This document shows positions 59,635-64,000 of a stretch of DNA of 64,000 bases, in pieces. Origin of the DNA: Myxococcus sp. CA023 (GTDB lineage: Bacteria > Myxococcota > Myxococcia > Myxococcales > Myxococcaceae); assembly GCF_010998615.1 (NCBI RefSeq), contig NZ_JAAEAH010000011.1:1-64000 (forward strand). The letters run 5' to 3'. Both the position numbers and the translations under genes were made by a program. The first letter of the stretch is position 1, and the number at the start of each line of letters is the position of its first letter. The notes below the pieces were generated by a model that searched no databases, was not told the origin of the DNA, and saw nothing but the letters and a program-made list of their open reading frames with translations.

Positions 59635-62599
59635 CGCTCGAGCTCGGCTCGCTCGTCGCCGCGTCCGTCGCCTACCTGCTGGTGCTCTTCCTGGTGGCCT
59701 ACGCGGCGGAGCGAGGCGCCATCCCCGCGCGCGTCACCCAGCATCCGCTCGTCTACGCGCTGGCCCTGGGCGTGTACGCCACGTCGTGGTCCTACTTCGG
59801 CAGCGTGGGCTACGCGGCCCGGCATGGCTTCCGCTACCTGGGCATCTACCTGGGCGTCACCCTGGCATGCCTGCTGATTCCCGTGCTGTGGCGCCCGTTG
59901 CTGCGCCTGTCCCGCGAGTTGCAGCTCACCTCGTTGGCGGACGTGCTGGCCTTCCGCTACCCGGGGCAATCCACCGGCACGGCGGTGACGCTGTTCCTGC
60001 TGGCGGGCAGCCTGCCCTATCTGGCGCTCCAGGTGCGGGCCGTCGTGGAGTCCGCGCGCGTGCTCAGTCCCTCCGCGTCTCCCACGCTGGTGGGCCTCGG
60101 CTTCTGCGCGGTCCTCACCGTCTTCTCCGTCCTCTTCGGCGCACGGCACCTCACTCCGCGCGAGCGGCACGAAGGTCTGATGCTGGCCATCGCCTTCGAG
60201 TCCGCGGTGAAGCTCGTCGCACTGGTGGCCGTGGGCGTCTGGGCGGTCTCCAACGTGTTCGGCGGCGTGGACGGGCTGCTGGCCTGGATAGACGCGCATC
60301 CAGAGGCCATCGACGCACTTCAGCGCCCGGCGCGAGATGCCTCCTGGTCACCGCTGCTGGTGCTCTCTTGCGCGGCCGCGTTCCTCACGCCTCGCAGCTA
60401 CCACGTGGCCTTCACCGAGGCCCCGGAGCGTGAGGGACTGGCCACCGCCACCTGGGCCTTCCCGCTGCTGTTGCTGGTGATGAACCTGGTCGTCCCCGTG
60501 GTGCTCTGGAGCGGCGAGGCGCTGGGACTGCCCTGGCCCGCGGACTTCCACGTGCTGGCGGTGCCCGCGTCACGCGGCGCCACGTGGCTGGCGCTGGGTG
60601 CCTTCCTGGGCGGCGTCTCCGCGGCCAGCGCCATGGTCATCGTCACCACGCTGGCCCTGGCGCCCATGTGCCTCACGCACCTGGTGCTGCCGCTGGGCTA
60701 CGCACGCGGGCAGCCGCATCTCTACGGCTGGCTGCTGTGGGCGCGCCGGCTGCTCATCGGCATCATCATCCTGGCCGGCTACGGCTTCCACTGGCTGCTG
60801 AACATTCGCGGCACGGGACTGGTGGACCTGGGGCTGGTGTCCTTTGTGGCGGTGGCGCAGTTCATCCCGGGCGTGCTGGGGCTGCTGTTCTGGAAGCGGG
60901 GCACGCGCGCCGGGCTGCTGACGGGCCTGGCGGTGGGCGCCAGCCTGTGGTTCCTGACGCTGGTGGTGCCCCTATGGGCCTCGCCGGACGTCGTCGCGTG
61001 GACGCACCGCATGGCGGCGCTGCTCGGCTTCCCCGTCAACGAGCCCTGGGGTTTCGCCACCTTCGCCTCGCTCACCCTCAACGGGCTGGCCTTCATCGGC
61101 GTGTCGCTGGCGACGCGTCAGTCCGCCGAGGAAGCAGAGGCCGCGCGGGCCTGCACACGCGAGGAGGCCGCGCCCGCCGCGGGCGGCGTGGTGGCGGGCT
61201 CGCCCGACGAGTTCCGTCGCAAGCTGGCCCCGCTGCTGGGTGAGGAGGCCGCGACGGCGGAGGTGGACCGGGCGCTGAAGTCCCTGTCGCTGCCGCAGGA
61301 CGAGCGCCGGCCCTCCGAGCTGCGCCGCCTGCGCGACGGCGTGGAGCGAAACCTGTCGGGCCTGCTGGGCCCCGTGCTCGCACGGATGACGGTGGAGGAG
61401 GCGCTGCGGCTGGAGCCCGGCGCGCGCACGGCCCTGGCCGAACAACTCCGCTTCGTCGAGGAGCGCCTTCGCGACGCGAGGGGACTACAAGGCCCGGTGC
61501 CCGCGCTGGAGGCCGTGCGCCGCTATCTCCGCCGCATCCTGGAGGACCTCCCGGTGGGCGTCTGCGCCGTGGGACCGGATGGTGAGGTCGTCATTTGGAA
61601 CGCGACGCTCGAGCAACTCTCCGGCGTGCCGGTGGACACCGTGCGTGGCCATCCCATGGAGGCCCTGCCCGCCCCCTGGGGCCCGCTGCTGTCCGGTTTC
61701 GCCAGCGGTGTGGACGGAGACACGGAAACGCGTGTCACCGTGGCGGGCGTCGAGCGCATCCTCCGGCTGCACCGCTCCCGGCTCTCTCCCGCGGAGCAGG
61801 GAACGGGCACGTCCGAGGGCATGGCCCTCCTGGTGGAGGACTTCACGGCACGAAAGGCCGTGGACGCGCGCATGGCGCATCAGGACCGGCTGGCCTCGCT
61901 GGGGCGCGTGGCCGCGGGCGTGGCCCATGAGATTGGCAACCCGCTGACGGCCATCGCCAGCCTGACGCAGAACCTCAAGTACGAGTTGGAGGACCCGGCG
62001 GCGGTGCAGGAGCGCGCGGGGCTCATCCTCCAGCAGTGCCGGCGCATCGACGCCATCGTCCGGACGCTGGTGGGCTTCAGCCACGAAGGCACGGTGGGCG
62101 GACAGGCGCGGCCCTTCACCCGCGTCGCCGTGGCGCCACTGCTGAGCGAAGCCGTGCAGTTGGCGCGGCTGGCGCGCAAGCAGCATGGGGTGAGCTTCGA
62201 GCATCGCTGTCCAGAGGGCCTGGAGGTGCAAGGCGACGCGCAGCGGCTGGAGCAGGTGCTCGTCAACCTGCTGACCAACGCGATGGACGCCTCACCCGAG
62301 CACGGCTTGGTGGAGCTGGAAGCGGACATCGACGGTGGCGCGGTGCGCCTGCGCGTCATGGACCGGGGGCACGGGATTCCCACCGAGCTGGCGCAGCGCG
62401 TGTTCGAGCCCTTCTTCACCACGAAGGGCCCCGGCGAGGGAACGGGCCTGGGCCTGGCACTCGCGGCGGGCATCGTCCGAGAGCACGGCGGAACGATGCA
62501 GGTGGACAAGCGGCAGGGGGGAGGGACTAGCGTCGTGGTGAGCCTTCCGGAGCCACGCCGGATGGAAGCCAGCGTGAACCCCGAGCGGGAGGCCCCGGA

Positions 62600-62603
<4 letters not shown>
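59631..62603 (+). CDS. Histidine kinase with sodium:solute symporter-like sensor, CbrA-like
   Basis: The 990-residue product has an N-terminal domain of about 12-13 transmembrane helices (residues 1-480) of the sodium/solute symporter fold (LGVYATSWSYFGSVGYAARHG, VLAFRYPG, YLALQVRAVVES). A PAS-like domain follows near 630-740, then HisKA with His766 (VAHEIGNPLTAI) and HATPase_c with N-, G1- and G2-box motifs (LLTNAMDAS, DRGHGIP, GTGLGLALA). This matches CbrA-type kinases, which link transport or detection of a solute to carbon/nitrogen control. It is coupled to both neighbours by 4-nt overlaps. Confidence 0.92.
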
Positions 62604-63982
<1,379 letters not shown>

Positions 63983-64000
63983 GGCACGTAGCCCACGCGC

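Overview
The window is high-GC (about 68-70 %) chromosomal DNA from a myxobacterium, most likely Myxococcus or a close relative. Evidence for this is a DUF2378/TIGR02265 gene, an adjacent TIGR02269-type lipoprotein plus gmx_para_CXXCG gene pair (families described as myxobacterial paralogue groups), many lipoproteins, a PrkA-YeaH-SpoVR operon, and an NtrC-type sigma-54 activator. Coding density is high. I see no rRNA, tRNA, CRISPR array, insertion sequence or prophage.

Layout. 1-5.3 kb: an EI24/CysZ-like membrane protein cut by the window edge, a very large S41 protease and a beta-barrel-like protein. 5.3-9.3 kb: a glycerophosphodiesterase, TatA, and a two-gene operon encoding a zinc-ribbon/DUF3426 membrane protein with repeated DPF motifs and a helical-repeat protein. 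9.5-13.5 kb: a PhaR-like regulator, a ParA-type ATPase, a phasin-like coiled-coil protein and two overlapping ArsA/Get3-type ATPases. 13.8-16.2 kb: a TPR lipoprotein and an M48 protease. 16.3-18.4 kb: a SycD-like TPR chaperone beside a two-repeat HrpF/NolX-like protein, which looks like an orphan type III secretion translocator/chaperone pair, next to an 8-bp tandem repeat. 18.5-21.7 kb: RuvX, a GT39-like glycosyltransferase and an exported protein. 22.4-27.1 kb: prkA-yeaH-spoVR, behind a 0.7-kb leader without a gene.

27.3-32.3 kb: a LytM endopeptidase, the DUF2378 protein, glycogen phosphorylase and a SnoaL-like protein. 32.3-35.7 kb: a non-coding scar holding a 34-bp copy of the next gene, a lipase-chaperone-like protein and an M3 peptidase. 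35.9-41.4 kb: a 1854-residue Ig-like/FnIII/lamin-tail lipoprotein. 41.6-48.6 kb: a DECR-like dienoyl-CoA reductase, a U32 rRNA hydroxylase-type protein, a prephenate dehydrogenase-chorismate mutase fusion, an ECH1-like dienoyl-CoA isomerase, and a SitA-like toxin/CXXCG immunity-type cassette placed between that gene and dnaE. 48.6-59.2 kb: DnaE, a Spy-like protein, an M14 peptidase, a solute-binding protein, a lipoprotein, a WGR protein, an epimerase and an Eis-like acetyltransferase. 59.4-64 kb: an overlapping three-gene operon of a small membrane protein, an SSS-fold histidine kinase and an NtrC-type regulator, resembling cbrX-cbrA-cbrB.

Functional themes are envelope maintenance and proteolysis, storage polymer use (glycogen, possibly PHA), stress/sporulation control (PrkA-SpoVR), beta-oxidation of unsaturated fatty acids (DECR plus ECH1) and cell-cell antagonism (the SitA-like cassette and the type III-like pair). 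The strongest candidates for new biology are the orphan chaperone/translocator pair, the SitA-like cassette, the ArsA pair with one altered nucleotide-binding motif, and the DPF-repeat zinc-ribbon protein.
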